Numbered from the stretch's first letter, positions 18,060 to 27,370 are shown. The stretch: 64,000 bases of DNA from Oscillospiraceae bacterium (GCA_003514385.1 DOQR01000008.1:101146-165145), one strand, 5' to 3'. The notes: generated by a model not told the origin, from the letters alone. Made by a program: numbers and translations.

Positions 18060-18161
18060 GGAAAAATGACCCAAAATATAATTTTTTTGCGCCCCTGTTC
18101 GTCGGCGCATTTTTATAGTATAATATATGTGTCAAAAATGTGTTAAAAGGCAGGTGAGAGA

Positions 18162-20006
18162 ATGAACCCGAAAATAAAAGAGCTTCGCAAAAAGGCGATG
18201 CAGCTTCCGCTGACCCCCGGCGTCTATCTGATGAAAAACAGCAGCTCGGAGATAATATATGTCGGCAAGGCGAAGGCGCTCAAGAACCGCGTCAGCCAGT
18301 ATTTCGGCTCCGAGCATAACCACACAGTAAAAGTGCGCAAGATGGTCGAAAACGTCGATGATTTCGATGTCATTCTCACCGACAGCGAGTTTGAAGCCCT
18401 CGTGCTTGAATGCAGCCTTATAAAGCAGCATTCCCCGAAGTATAATATTCTCTTAAAAGACGACAAGGGCTATTCATATATAAAAGTTACGCCCGGCAAG
18501 TGGCGCAACATATATGCCGTGCTCCAGCGCGAGGATGACGGCGCGAAGTATATCGGCCCTTATATGAGCTCGTTCGCCGCGCGCAATACCGTTGACGAGG
18601 CTAAAAAAATATTCCGCCTGCCGCAGTGCAGCAAAGTATTCCCGCGCGACTTCGGGAAGAGCCGCCCGTGCCTCAATTTCTTTATCGGCCAGTGCAGCGG
18701 CGTGTGCAGCGGCAAGGTGCCGTTCTCGCAGTATAACGAAGCAGTTGAGGACGCTCTCGCGTTTATAAAAGAGGGCGGAACCGCCGCGCTCGCGGATCTT
18801 CAGAAGCGTATGGAGGACGCGGCGGAAAACCTCGAATTTGAAAAGGCGGCGCGCCTGCGCGACAGAATAGCCGCGATAAAGCGCCTCGGCGGCAAGCAGA
18901 AAGTTATGTCCGCCGATGTCAGGGAGCAGGATGTCTTTGCCCTCGTCACGGGCGCGGCGTCGTCCGGTAAGGCGTGTCTCTCCGTGCTCCGCTTTGCGGA
19001 CGGCAGACTCTATGACAGCGAGAATTTCATAACCGATGTGCCGGAAGATACGGCGGAGACGCTCGCCGAGCTTATCCGCAGTTTCTATATGATAAGAGAT
19101 TTTGTCCCGCGCCGCGTGTCGGTCGACGGCGAGATTGCCGACAGCGAGCTGCTTGAACGGTGGCTGAGCGAAAAGAAGGGCAAAAAAGTCATAATATCCC
19201 ACAGCACCGCGGGCGAGCAAAAGAAGCTTTTCGAGATGTGCCGCTCGAACGCCGCGCAGTATCTGACTCCGCTGACAGGCACCGCCGGCAGAAAGACCGC
19301 TGCGCTCGACGAGCTCGCGGGTATGCTTGGACTGCCCGCTGCGCCGGAATTTATCGAATCATATGATATCTCGCACACCGCCGGAAGCGACAATGTCGCG
19401 GGCATGATAGTTTTCCGAAACGGCGAGCCCTACAGGCGCAGCTATCGCCGATTCATGATAAAAGGCTTCACCGGTCAGGACGACTACGCCTCCATGGCGG
19501 AGGTGCTCGACAGAAGATTCACGAGATACGAGGAAGAAAAAGAGAGCGGCGAGGGCTTCGGCCGCCTGCCCGATCTTATCCTGCTCGACGGCGGCAAGGG
19601 ACAGGTTTCGGCAGTCGAGCCGATACTCAAAAAGCACGGGCTTGAAAATATACCGCTTTTCGGCATGGTCAAGGACGGCAGCCACCGCACGCGCGCGATA
19701 GCGAAATCGGGCGGCGAGATAGCGTTCACTTCAAAACGCCGCGCGTTCACTCTCGTTGCGGAAATACAGGAGGAAGTTCACCGCTTCGCCGTGACCTATC
19801 ACAGGCAGAAGCACAAGGCTTCCGCGCTCTCGAGTACATTGACGGATATCCCCGGCGTCGGACCGTCGCGGGCAAAGGCACTCCTGCGGCATTTCAAGAC
19901 CGTGACCGCCATAAAAAATGCCGGCGTTGACGAGCTCAAAAATGTGTCGGGTATCTCCGACTCCATGGCGCAGACTATATACGACGCTCTGCATCCAGAA
20001 TCTTGA
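18162..20006 (+). CDS. uvrC: UvrABC excinuclease subunit C
   Basis: Nucleotide-excision-repair endonuclease making the dual incision at damaged DNA loaded by UvrAB. The N-terminal GIY-YIG domain is visible (GVYLMKNSSSEIIYVGKAKALKNR split over residues 19-42). The UvrB-interacting UVR motif (ENLEFEKAARLRDRI) lies near 225. The RNase H-like C-terminal nuclease (ESYDISHTAGSDNVAG) and two helix-hairpin-helix motifs (DIPGVGPSRAKALL, NVSGISDSMA) complete it. 614 residues is normal. A TATAAT (18119-18124) precedes it. No LexA-type box was recognised. Confidence 0.97.
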   Translation: MNPKIKELRKKAMQLPLTPGVYLMKNSSSEIIYVGKAKALKNRVSQYFGSEHNHTVKVRKMVENVDDFDVILTDSEFEALVLECSLIKQHSPKYNILLKDDKGYSYIKVTPGKWRNIYAVLQREDDGAKYIGPYMSSFAARNTVDEAKKIFRLPQCSKVFPRDFGKSRPCLNFFIGQCSGVCSGKVPFSQYNEAVEDALAFIKEGGTAALADLQKRMEDAAENLEFEKAARLRDRIAAIKRLGGKQKVMSADVREQDVFALVTGAASSGKACLSVLRFADGRLYDSENFITDVPEDTAETLAELIRSFYMIRDFVPRRVSVDGEIADSELLERWLSEKKGKKVIISHSTAGEQKKLFEMCRSNAAQYLTPLTGTAGRKTAALDELAGMLGLPAAPEFIESYDISHTAGSDNVAGMIVFRNGEPYRRSYRRFMIKGFTGQDDYASMAEVLDRRFTRYEEEKESGEGFGRLPDLILLDGGKGQVSAVEPILKKHGLENIPLFGMVKDGSHRTRAIAKSGGEIAFTSKRRAFTLVAEIQEEVHRFAVTYHRQKHKASALSSTLTDIPGVGPSRAKALLRHFKTVTAIKNAGVDELKNVSGISDSMAQTIYDALHPES

Positions 20007-20095
20007 CACGGGCGCGTATAAATGTAATAATATGTATAACAGTGCGGCAAAACCGCAGATTGAAAAGATAAATGCAGTATAAAGGAACTGATGAT

Positions 20096-20644
20096 ATGAG
20101 AGTTATAACAGGCACGGCACGCGGCAGAGTTCTCAGAACGCTCGAGGGCGAGGATGTCCGCCCGACTACAGACCGCGTCAAAGAGGCCGTTTTCAGCATA
20201 ATACAGTTTGAGATAGAGGGCAGGCGCGTGCTCGACCTGTTCGCAGGTTCGGGTCAGCTTGGCATCGAGGCTCTCAGCCGCGGTGCTGCGTCGGCAACGT
20301 TTGTCGATATGTCGAAAGACTCATTGAGCGCCGTCAAATATAATCTCGAACACACGAAGCTCGGCGACAACGCCAAGGTCGTTCAGACCGACGCGCTCTC
20401 GTTCTTGAAGCTGACGAGGGATAAGTTCGATATAGTATTCCTCGATCCGCCATATGCGAGCTCACTTGTGACCGATTCGATGAAGCTGCTCTCCGATGTT
20501 GTTGCCGCCGGCGGCTGCGCAATATGCGAGACTCCCGTCGATTCTGAGCTGCCCGAGAGCTTCGGCGAGCTTAAATTCTATCGCAGCTACCGCTACGGAA
20601 AGATAAAAATCACCGTTTACCGCAAGGAGGGTGAGGACGAATGA
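20096..20644 (+). CDS. rsmD: 16S rRNA (guanine(966)-N2)-methyltransferase
   Basis: SAM-dependent methylation of G966 in 16S rRNA. A Rossmann methyltransferase with DLFAGSGQLGIEALSRGA as the SAM-binding region and FLDPPYAS as the catalytic motif. The start is ATG 20096 after AAAGGA; an earlier in-frame ATG at 20072 is poorly placed. The gene overlaps coaD by 4 nt (ATGA), the common Firmicutes rsmD-coaD arrangement. Confidence 0.95.
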   Translation: MRVITGTARGRVLRTLEGEDVRPTTDRVKEAVFSIIQFEIEGRRVLDLFAGSGQLGIEALSRGAASATFVDMSKDSLSAVKYNLEHTKLGDNAKVVQTDALSFLKLTRDKFDIVFLDPPYASSLVTDSMKLLSDVVAAGGCAICETPVDSELPESFGELKFYRSYRYGKIKITVYRKEGEDE

Positions 20645-21138
20645 AAATAGCCATATGCCCCGGCAGCTTCGACCCCGTCACCAAGGGTCATCTTGATATA
20701 ATCAGGCGCACCGCGAGCATGTTTGACAGGGTCATAGTCGTCGTCATGCACAACTATCACAAGCCCAATTCATATTTCAGCGCGATAGAGCGCGTTGAGC
20801 TCATAACAAGATGCGTCAAGGATCTCGACAATGTTGTTGTTGATATGCACGACGGGCTTCTCGCCGCATATGCCCAGGAAAAGGGTGCGGTCGCGATAGT
20901 CAAGGGCCTGCGCGCCGTTTCGGATTTCGACTACGAATTCCAGCAGGCGCTGACAAACAAGAAACTCAATCCGAATATCGAGACCGTTTTCATAACGGCT
21001 AATTCGGATTACATGTACCTCTCGTCGAGCGTCGTCAAGCAGGTTTGCGAGTTCGGCGGGGACATCTCGGACTTTGTCCCGCCCGAGGTGCATGATGATA
21101 TTGTCAAAAGAATAAGAGAGAGGAGCGCTTCAAAATGA
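20641..21138 (+). CDS. coaD: Phosphopantetheine adenylyltransferase
   Basis: Penultimate step of coenzyme A biosynthesis: 4'-phosphopantetheine plus ATP gives dephospho-CoA. A nucleotidyltransferase of 165 residues with the T/HxGH motif in GSFDPVTKGHLDII and the C-terminal YLSSSVVKQV. Starts and stops overlap at both ends (ATGA with rsmD, and 4 nt with the next gene), so the three are translationally coupled. Confidence 0.97.
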   Translation: MKIAICPGSFDPVTKGHLDIIRRTASMFDRVIVVVMHNYHKPNSYFSAIERVELITRCVKDLDNVVVDMHDGLLAAYAQEKGAVAIVKGLRAVSDFDYEFQQALTNKKLNPNIETVFITANSDYMYLSSSVVKQVCEFGGDISDFVPPEVHDDIVKRIRERSASK

Positions 21139-21899
21139 ACATAGATTCCCTTCTGGAGCAGATAGAGAATATTCTCGACAGCGGCACAAAGATAACGCTT
21201 TCCAAAAAGACTGCGGTCAACGCCGAGGAGATACGCGAGTGCATCGCGCAGCTGCGCGAAATAATCCCCGAGGAGGTCGACCAGGCAAAGTCGATAACCG
21301 CCAACCGAAGCGAGATAATCGAAAAGGCGAAGAGCGACGCGGCGGCATCCGTTGCCCGCGCTCAGGAGAAAGCTCAGACTCTTGTGGAAAAGACCGAGGC
21401 AAAGAGCGAGCAGATAATCTCAGCCGCCAATGCCAACGCCCAGAAGACCGTCGACAGCGCGAACAAGCTTGCCGAGGAGACTGTTGCAAAGGCAAAGTCC
21501 GACGCGGCGGCGATAGTTGAAAAGGCTCAGCAGACGGCAAACAAGCTTCTCGACGAGAACGAGATAACCGCTCAGGCGCGCGCATATGCGTCGCAGCTCA
21601 AGGTCAATTCGCAGAACGAGGCAACCGAGCGAGTCAACTCCGCGATAGCTAGAGCGGAAGAGATGCTCTCCAACGCAACTCGACAGGCGGATGATATAGT
21701 CAAAAAGGCTAACGCGGAGTCGAATGAGACTCTCGCGAGGGCGAAGAAGTGGTCTGCGGATATCCGCGAGGCCGCGAGCAACTTCGCTGACAGCGTCCTG
21801 CGCAGTGCGGACAAGGCTCTTGTCGCGAGCATAAACGAAGTCAGAGACGCGAGACAGAAGATAAGCGACACCTACAGAGGCGAGAAGAATCCTCAGTAA
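21135..21899 (+). CDS. Coiled-coil protein resembling V/F-type ATPase stalk subunits
   Basis: 254 residues. After about 55 N-terminal residues nearly the whole protein is Ala/Glu/Lys-rich helix with heptad character, with repeated units such as AxAKSDAAA and NAxAQKTV (about 60-215). Similar proteins next to coaD in Clostridia are often annotated as ATPase or V-type subunit H-like, but that is composition-driven. No ATPase motif exists here. A DivIVA-like scaffolding role is an alternative. It overlaps coaD by 4 nt. No membrane segment is seen. Confidence 0.75.
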   Translation: MNIDSLLEQIENILDSGTKITLSKKTAVNAEEIRECIAQLREIIPEEVDQAKSITANRSEIIEKAKSDAAASVARAQEKAQTLVEKTEAKSEQIISAANANAQKTVDSANKLAEETVAKAKSDAAAIVEKAQQTANKLLDENEITAQARAYASQLKVNSQNEATERVNSAIARAEEMLSNATRQADDIVKKANAESNETLARAKKWSADIREAASNFADSVLRSADKALVASINEVRDARQKISDTYRGEKNPQ

Positions 21900-21914
21900 A
21901 GGAAGTGTGTTAAG

Positions 21915-22379
21915 ATGAAAACAGGTCACGCGGACAAGGCGCGCGAGCTTTTCAACGATGGATACAACTGCTCCCAGGCGGTGCTCGGCGCGTTTGCGGA
22001 GGATGCGGGACTCGATGTCAAAACCGCGCTCAGGCTCTCTGCGCCGTTTGGCGGCGGAATGGGCAGAATGCGTGAGGTCTGCGGCGGAGTCAGCGGAATG
22101 TTCATGGCGATAGGCCTCTTCTTCGGCTATGACGAACCCGACGGCGCGCAGGCAAAGAAAGAACTCTATTCATATGTCCGCGCCCTTGCAGACAAGTTTA
22201 AAGAGAGCGAAGGCTCGATAATCTGCCGCGAACTGCTCGCGGGAGTGAAGACCCAGCCCGGCCCCGATCCCGAGCCGAGAAACACCGCAGATTATAAAAA
22301 ACGCCCGTGCCCCGAGCTCGTCGCATATGCGGCGCAGCTGACCGAAGATTTTCTCAATGAACACGGAAAGCTGAAATAA
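21915..22379 (+). CDS. C_GCAxxG_C_C family protein (putative redox protein)
   Basis: Family defined by conserved cysteines and a GG-rich segment, often found near redox proteins; the biochemical role is not established. Visible features are FNDGYNCSQAVLGAF, LRLSAPFGGGMGRMREVCGGVSG (read as two stretches), IICRELL and PCPELVAYAA, with cysteines placed as in the family. The 154-residue length is typical. It starts 15 nt after the coiled-coil gene, closing the rsmD-coaD run. Confidence 0.88.
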   Translation: MKTGHADKARELFNDGYNCSQAVLGAFAEDAGLDVKTALRLSAPFGGGMGRMREVCGGVSGMFMAIGLFFGYDEPDGAQAKKELYSYVRALADKFKESEGSIICRELLAGVKTQPGPDPEPRNTADYKKRPCPELVAYAAQLTEDFLNEHGKLK

Positions 22380-22407
22380 ATAAAAAAGATTTCTATATGA
22401 CAGCAAT

Positions 22408-22439
22408 CGACCGCAGCAAGTCTGTGCGGTCGGTTTTTT
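22408..22439 (+). terminator. Terminator after the rsmD-coaD run
   Basis: 8-bp stem CGACCGCA (22408-22415) with TGCGGTCG (22425-22432), followed by a T run. Confidence 0.85.
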
Positions 22440-22499
22440 ATGTTTGGCTGTCAGTGCGGGTAGACAAATCCCAATTCTACACTCAAAAAACCCACTCCC

Positions 22500-22548
22500 C
22501 ATCAAGCAAAAAATCCTACCCATTTCCGGGTAGGATTTCTGCTTGATG
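22500..22548 (-). terminator. Terminator of the propeller gene
   Basis: Inner stem AAATCCTACCC (22511-22521) with GGGTAGGATTT (22528-22538) inside outer arms ATCAAGCA (22501-22508) and TGCTTGAT (22540-22547). The inner core is the same sequence as the terminator at 13633-13659. Confidence 0.8.
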
Positions 22549-22550
22549 TT

Positions 22551-24773
22551 TTACTCTGCCTCTTCGATGAGTCCGTAGTAGCGCGCGAACCAGTAGGGGT
22601 GGGTGTAGTTCGTGCACGCCATGAGGTACATTCCGTGGTCGTCGCCCGTGCCGGGGAACATCGTGAACGCTGTCGGGTCGTCCGACTTCGTGAACAGGCG
22701 CTCGGCTTCGCCGGCGATGCCGGAGTCAGCGATGAAACGGTTGCTGTCGCAGCTGTTAATGCGTCTCTCGTGCGCCGGGAGCGGGTGATAGAGCTGCGGG
22801 ATCATGCCGACCTCTGTCGGGCGCATATCCCAGTCGAGATCGCGCCAGCTGTTGTAGAGCGTCCAGAGTACCTGATCCATCGGGTAATCCGCAAGCTCGT
22901 CTACGGAAGTCTCGATGTCGCACTGCTCGCCCGTGCATGCGCCGTAGACGAAGTTGAAGAACGCATTGTGCTCCGCCTTTTCGTCGTCCCAGTGATGCGT
23001 CAGACCCATGGCGAACACGGAACGCAGCTTCGGGTCGTCAACATAGCGCATGAGCAGCGATATCATGAGGAAATCGTGGTTGTCATCAATGTGGAGCAGG
23101 TGGCCGTCAAGGATTTTATATTGCATGAGGTTCATGGCGAAGTGCTTGTCCCTGATGAGATATTCAAACGCATCTTCGTATCTCTTATCGCCGGTGATAT
23201 GATATCCCGCCTTGAGGAAGGTCAGAATCTGAAGCGAGTTCGTGCCCTTTTCATATATCCACTTGTGGTCGTTGTTGAGCAGATCGGGATCCCAGTTCGC
23301 CCATGTGGTCGGCACGCCGTCGGTGTCAACGAGTCTGAACTTGTTGTCGAGAATGTGGTCAAGAATCTTTTTGACAACGGAGGCTATCAGCTTCTTCTCC
23401 TCGTCGTCCGCGACGAAATCGAAGTAGTTCGAGTATGCGTAGAAATGACCGACCATCTCGTCGGACGAAGTCTCGCCGAGCCACTCGAGCTCGTTGCCGT
23501 CCTTGTCGGCGGTGTGGTGCCATTCGTGGCGCACGCCCGTGCCGTAGCCGGCTTCGTCGATGTATCTTATCGAGCGGGCGGTGAAGCCCTCGATGCCCGT
23601 AACTTCGGTGAGCTTTATCATTGCGAGCAGCGAACGGTGAGCCGCGGCACGAACCTCCGGATCCTTTGTGCAGGCATATTCAAAGCACAGCGCGCCGAGA
23701 TAAAGACCAGTCCAGAGTCCGTCGTTGTCGCCGGTGCAGACATAGCCCTCGTCCTCGGACACAACGCCCTCGTGCTCAAGCGCGCGTTCGAGCACAAAGC
23801 CGTCCTTGCGGACGTTGTATTTCTCGCTGAATGCGCGGAGTCTCTTCGCCTTCTCTTCGAGCGTCATCATCTCGGTTTTGAAAACACTGATGCCGCCGGA
23901 CGCGGTGGAGACGCAGAAGCTGCCGTCGGGCGAGAGGACGATGCCGGTTGCATGCATATCGGGCAGCCAGCGCTTGTAGCCGTAATATGAGAGCTTGCCG
24001 TTGTGGAGGATTATGAGACCGCAGGAGGTCGTGAAGTATCTTCTGCCCTCGCTGTCGGTCACCATGCCGGTTATCTCGCCTTTGGGCAGACCGGTTATCT
24101 TAGAATTGTCGAGCCAGTAGCTGTTGTCGTCGTAGACGCAGACGCCCTTGTCCGTGCCTATCCAGACATCGCCCGCGGGGTCAATGTCGAGGCAGGATAT
24201 GTTGTTGCTGAGTATTCCGGTCACGCCCTCCATGAGCTCCGACCAGTGCCATCTCTTGCCGACGAGCGCATGGAGACCGTCGCTCTCGGTTCCGACATAG
24301 ACTTTGTTGTTGCCGAAAACTGCGATGCAGCTGCCCTTGCCGGGCACGCCGATTTTGAGATCGAATTCTTTAGCCCCCTGCGGAAAGCGGTAAAGAACGG
24401 TTTTTGTGAGAACCCATGTGACATTGTCGCAGTCCTGCTTCATCGCGACGGCGTCGGACGAGAATTCGCGGGACGCTATGATTTTTTTGCCGCTGAGCTC
24501 GATTATGCTCTTGCCCGTGCCGACGAAGATATGCCCGTCGTTCGCACAGAAGAGCATGGATATCGGCGCGTTTTCAATTCCGATATCGACCGTGGTTATC
24601 TTCTTCCCGTCTATTTTTGAAAGACCTATGTCCGTTCCGACATAGAGGCAGTTGTCCGCGCCGTAGCAGAGCGCGGTTATGTTGTCCGACGCGAGACCGT
24701 CGGCGGAGGTGAATACCGTTCTCGTCAGCTGGGGAAACTTCCCGAGTCGGCATACCATACTGCGTTTTTTCAT
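22551..24773 (-). CDS. Two-component-regulator-type propeller fused to an all-helical glycosidase-like domain
   Basis: 740 residues with no signal peptide and no membrane span, so predicted cytosolic. Residues about 10-300 contain repeats of the regulator-propeller type, with SADGLASDNITALCYG, GILSNNISCLDIDPAGDVW and WIGTDKGVCVYD-like blades. From about 310 to the end the pattern becomes helical and aromatic (GLWTGLYLGALCFEYAC, EWHHTADKDGNELEW), like an (alpha/alpha) six-hairpin glycosidase fold. The exact family was not recognised. Propellers of this kind normally sit outside the cell in Bacteroidetes sensor kinases, so a soluble enzyme fusion is unusual. It is divergent from a DapA-fold enzyme. 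Confidence 0.7.
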   Translation of the reverse strand: MKKRSMVCRLGKFPQLTRTVFTSADGLASDNITALCYGADNCLYVGTDIGLSKIDGKKITTVDIGIENAPISMLFCANDGHIFVGTGKSIIELSGKKIIASREFSSDAVAMKQDCDNVTWVLTKTVLYRFPQGAKEFDLKIGVPGKGSCIAVFGNNKVYVGTESDGLHALVGKRWHWSELMEGVTGILSNNISCLDIDPAGDVWIGTDKGVCVYDDNSYWLDNSKITGLPKGEITGMVTDSEGRRYFTTSCGLIILHNGKLSYYGYKRWLPDMHATGIVLSPDGSFCVSTASGGISVFKTEMMTLEEKAKRLRAFSEKYNVRKDGFVLERALEHEGVVSEDEGYVCTGDNDGLWTGLYLGALCFEYACTKDPEVRAAAHRSLLAMIKLTEVTGIEGFTARSIRYIDEAGYGTGVRHEWHHTADKDGNELEWLGETSSDEMVGHFYAYSNYFDFVADDEEKKLIASVVKKILDHILDNKFRLVDTDGVPTTWANWDPDLLNNDHKWIYEKGTNSLQILTFLKAGYHITGDKRYEDAFEYLIRDKHFAMNLMQYKILDGHLLHIDDNHDFLMISLLMRYVDDPKLRSVFAMGLTHHWDDEKAEHNAFFNFVYGACTGEQCDIETSVDELADYPMDQVLWTLYNSWRDLDWDMRPTEVGMIPQLYHPLPAHERRINSCDSNRFIADSGIAGEAERLFTKSDDPTAFTMFPGTGDDHGMYLMACTNYTHPYWFARYYGLIEEAE

Positions 24774-24833
24774 TTATCTGCTCCTTTTGTAAAAAAATCG
24801 AAGCCGCATCGGGCGGCATAAATATCAATAATA

Positions 24834-24919
24834 ATTATATCGAAATCCGTAGTTTTTTCAAGAGCAAATGCAACAATTAGCTCTTTTCTATTGCATTTTT
24901 GTGCATTGTGGAGTAAGAT
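24834..24919. promoter_or_regulatory. Divergent promoters with candidate operator
   Basis: Minus strand: -35 TTGAAA (24856-24861) and -10 TATAAT (24834-24839), 16-bp spacer. Plus strand: -35 TTGCAT (24891-24896) and -10 TAAGAT (24914-24919), 17-bp spacer. Between them inverted AAGAGC (24860-24865) and GCTCTT (24880-24885) flank GCAAATGCAACAATT (24864-24878). Read on -, that element is AATTGTTGCATTTGC, as at the symporter promoters. Confidence 0.65.
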
Positions 24920-24957
24920 ATCAGCGTTGGAAAAAACAAAATCCGGAAGGTGAAAAG

Positions 24958-25860
24958 ATGTTTACTGATAAGCCCGAGAGCTACAGGGGAGTTTATTCCC
25001 TTCTGCTCACCCCGTTCAAAGAGGATAAGTCGATAGATTACGATGTCTACGCGCAGTATGTTGAGTGGCAGGTCGAGAGAGGAACCCATCATCTGTTCTC
25101 CGTCTGCGGCAGCTCCGAGATGACGACGCTCACCCCTGAGGAGAGAGTCAAGTGCGCGACTATCGCCGCAAAGCACTCCGGCAGCGCAGAGGTCGTCGCC
25201 ACGGCGAACCTTGAGCCGACATGGCATATGCAGGTCGAAGAGGTCAAGCGCATGGAGCAGACCGGCGTTGACGGACTTGTTTTCGTCTCAAAGGGCTATG
25301 CCGATAACGACCAGAGACTTGTCGAATATCTCAGCGAGCTCGCGGGATATACTACTCTGCCGATAATTCTCTATGAGTTCCCGGGAATGCAGCCGTGCAA
25401 TATGTCCGGCAAGGCATACGGCGAGCTGGTCAAGACCGGCAGATTCCACGGAATAAAGGACACCACCTGCACCATGGCGGGAATAAAAGACAAAATCGCC
25501 GTTCAGGGCGATTCCGCAGTGCTCCAGGCGAACATCCCGCTGCTGTTTGACGCATATATGGCGGGCGCGCGCGGCGTGTGCGCAACCCCGACCTCATGCG
25601 GCGCGAATCTGTTCCGCAAGATGTATGACGAGTTCTTCGTCGAGAAGGACATAGCCAAGGCGAGAGAGACTTTCAACGAGATAATCCTGCTCGACAACGC
25701 TATCGACAGCGGCTTCAACGCGAGCGCAAAGTATCTCGTCAGCCTGCAGGGTATCCCGATGACGACCGTCACAAGAACCGGTTCGAGCGTCAACGAGGCG
25801 AGAAGACGCAGCATCGAGGCATATTACGAATACGCAAAAGAGCATGGTATGCTCAAATAA
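24958..25860 (+). CDS. Dihydrodipicolinate synthase/N-acetylneuraminate lyase family aldolase
   Basis: Class I aldolase of the DapA/NanA superfamily, 300 residues. The Schiff-base lysine is K167 in HGIKDTT and the conserved tyrosine is Y139 in ILYEFPG. The usual GTTGE or GSTGE loop reads CGSSE (residues 50-54), so the second threonine and glycine are changed. This argues against a canonical DapA and for a sugar-acid or other 2-keto-acid lyase. The start is ATG 24958 after GGAAGG; an upstream in-frame ATG lies inside the promoter. It shares a divergent control region with the propeller gene, which suggests one pathway. Confidence 0.85.
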   Translation: MFTDKPESYRGVYSLLLTPFKEDKSIDYDVYAQYVEWQVERGTHHLFSVCGSSEMTTLTPEERVKCATIAAKHSGSAEVVATANLEPTWHMQVEEVKRMEQTGVDGLVFVSKGYADNDQRLVEYLSELAGYTTLPIILYEFPGMQPCNMSGKAYGELVKTGRFHGIKDTTCTMAGIKDKIAVQGDSAVLQANIPLLFDAYMAGARGVCATPTSCGANLFRKMYDEFFVEKDIAKARETFNEIILLDNAIDSGFNASAKYLVSLQGIPMTTVTRTGSSVNEARRRSIEAYYEYAKEHGMLK

Positions 25861-25876
25861 TTAAAAAAATACATAG

Positions 25877-25905
25877 CGGCACTCTCAATCGGGAGTGCCG
25901 TTTTT
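25877..25905 (+). terminator. Terminator of the aldolase gene
   Basis: Stem CGGCACTC (25877-25884) with GAGTGCCG (25893-25900), then TTTTT. Confidence 0.88.
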
Positions 25906-25914
25906 CATCGGTAT

Positions 25915-25946
25915 AAAAAATGTGCCCTCGCTTTATCGAGGGCACA
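25915..25946 (-). terminator. Terminator of glyA
   Basis: Perfect 10-bp stem TGTGCCCTCG (25921-25930) with CGAGGGCACA (25937-25946). The A run at 25915-25920 gives the U tract on the - strand. Confidence 0.9.
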
Positions 25947-25959
25947 CAGTGCAAAATTT

Positions 25960-27210
25960 TTATTCGTAGAGCGGATGCTTTGCACAGATCTCCGCAACTC
26001 CGGCGCGGATAGCGTCGGCGCTGTTCTCAAAGTCGGTCGCCGCGAGGTAGACGAACTCTGCGATTTTGTCCATGTCGCTCTCATCAAGACCTCTTGTCGT
26101 GGCGGCCGCCGTTCCGAGGCGCAGACCGCTTGTGACAAACGGGGTCTCGGGGTCGTTGGGTATGGCGTTCTTGTTCGCCGTGATGTTCACTTCGTCAAGT
26201 CTCTTCTCGAGATCCTTGCCCGTTACGCCGAGCGAGCGCAGGTCGAGGAGTATGAGGTGGTTGTCGGTGCCGCCGGAGACGAGGTTGACTCCGCGCTTTG
26301 CCAGAGACTCGGCAAGAGCCTTGCAGTTGTTGAGAAGTCTCTGCTGATAGTCCTTGAACTCGGGCTTGAGAGCCTCGCCGAAGCAGACCGCCTTACCCGC
26401 GATAACGTGCATGAGCGGACCGCCCTGGTTGCCGGGGAAAATAGCCTTGTTTATAGCTGCGCCGAGCTCAGCCTTGGAGAGGATGAGTCCGCCGCGGGGA
26501 CCTCTGAGGGTCTTGTGCGTGGTTGTTGTGACAACGTCGGCATAGGGCACGGGCGAGGGATGAAGTCCCGCCGCGACGAGTCCCGCGATGTGCGCCATGT
26601 CTACCATGAAATATGCGCCGACCGATTTTGCTATCGCGCCGATGCGCTCGAAGTCGATAACGCGCGGATAAGCGGATGCGCCCGCGACGATAAGCTTCGG
26701 GCAGACTTCTTTGGCGGTCTTTTCGAGCTCGTCATAGTCGATATAGCCGTCGTCGTTCACGCCGTAGGGGACGAATTTGTAGAGCTTGCCGCTCGCGTTG
26801 ACGGGCGAGCCGTGGGTCAGATGTCCGCCGTGGGCGAGGCTCATGCCCATGACTGTGTCGCCGGGATTTATGAGCGCGGAATATGCCGCCATGTTTGCCT
26901 GCGCACCAGAGTGCGGCTGAACGTTGGCGCAGTCCGCGCCGAAGAGCTCTTTTGCGCGCTCGATAGCGAGATTTTCAACGATGTCAACATATTCGCAGCC
27001 GCCGTAATAACGCTTGCCGGGATAACCCTCGGCGTATTTGTTGGTCAGCACGCTGCCCATTGCCGCCATAACGGCGGGAGAGACGAAGTTCTCCGAGGCG
27101 ATAAGCTCGATGTTGCGTCTCTGTCTGCCGAGCTCGAGATCCATGGCGTCCGCCACTTCCGGGTCATACTGTGCAACGAGCTTGGCGCTGTCAAAAAAAT
27201 CAGGGTACAT
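25960..27210 (-). CDS. glyA: Serine hydroxymethyltransferase
   Basis: PLP enzyme interconverting serine and glycine and supplying one-carbon units on tetrahydrofolate. The start is ATG 27210 ([11 protein letters not shown]) after GAGGAGG; a frame extending 24 codons upstream lacks support. The product has 416 residues, the normal length. Landmarks are [27 protein letters not shown], the PLP lysine in [14 protein letters not shown] and NKNAIPNDP. Promoter on -: TTGACT (27277-27282) and TATTAT (27254-27259), 17-bp spacer. No riboswitch was recognised in the leader. Confidence 0.97.
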   Translation of the reverse strand: MYPDFFDSAKLVAQYDPEVADAMDLELGRQRRNIELIASENFVSPAVMAAMGSVLTNKYAEGYPGKRYYGGCEYVDIVENLAIERAKELFGADCANVQPHSGAQANMAAYSALINPGDTVMGMSLAHGGHLTHGSPVNASGKLYKFVPYGVNDDGYIDYDELEKTAKEVCPKLIVAGASAYPRVIDFERIGAIAKSVGAYFMVDMAHIAGLVAAGLHPSPVPYADVVTTTTHKTLRGPRGGLILSKAELGAAINKAIFPGNQGGPLMHVIAGKAVCFGEALKPEFKDYQQRLLNNCKALAESLAKRGVNLVSGGTDNHLILLDLRSLGVTGKDLEKRLDEVNITANKNAIPNDPETPFVTSGLRLGTAAATTRGLDESDMDKIAEFVYLAATDFENSADAIRAGVAEICAKHPLYE

Positions 27211-27253
27211 TGTGATTTCCTCCTCTTGAAAAAATCGGACAAATATTAACCTA

Positions 27254-27282
27254 ATAATACCATTCACAGCAGTTAAAGTCAA
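27254..27282 (-). promoter_or_regulatory. glyA promoter
   Basis: On the - strand, -35 TTGACT and -10 TATTAT separated by 17 bp, about 44 nt before the start codon. Confidence 0.7.
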
Positions 27283-27341
27283 AGCTAAAGGGAATAATAT
27301 TGTCGATTTATGTAAAAAGACGGAACGAGTGAAAATAGTTC

Positions 27342-27370
27342 TTGTATTTATGTCAATAATACTGTATAAT
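27342..27370 (+). promoter_or_regulatory. Promoter of the large membrane-anchored protein
   Basis: -35 TTGTAT (27342-27347), 17-bp spacer, -10 TATAAT (27365-27370). The start codon is 39 nt further on, with AAAAGGAGATG before it. Confidence 0.7.

Noticed and set aside
22599..27249. Long + strand frames inside the propeller gene (22599-23990) and inside glyA (25975-27249)
   Set aside because: Antisense shadows. The - strand proteins are recognisable families with proper starts.
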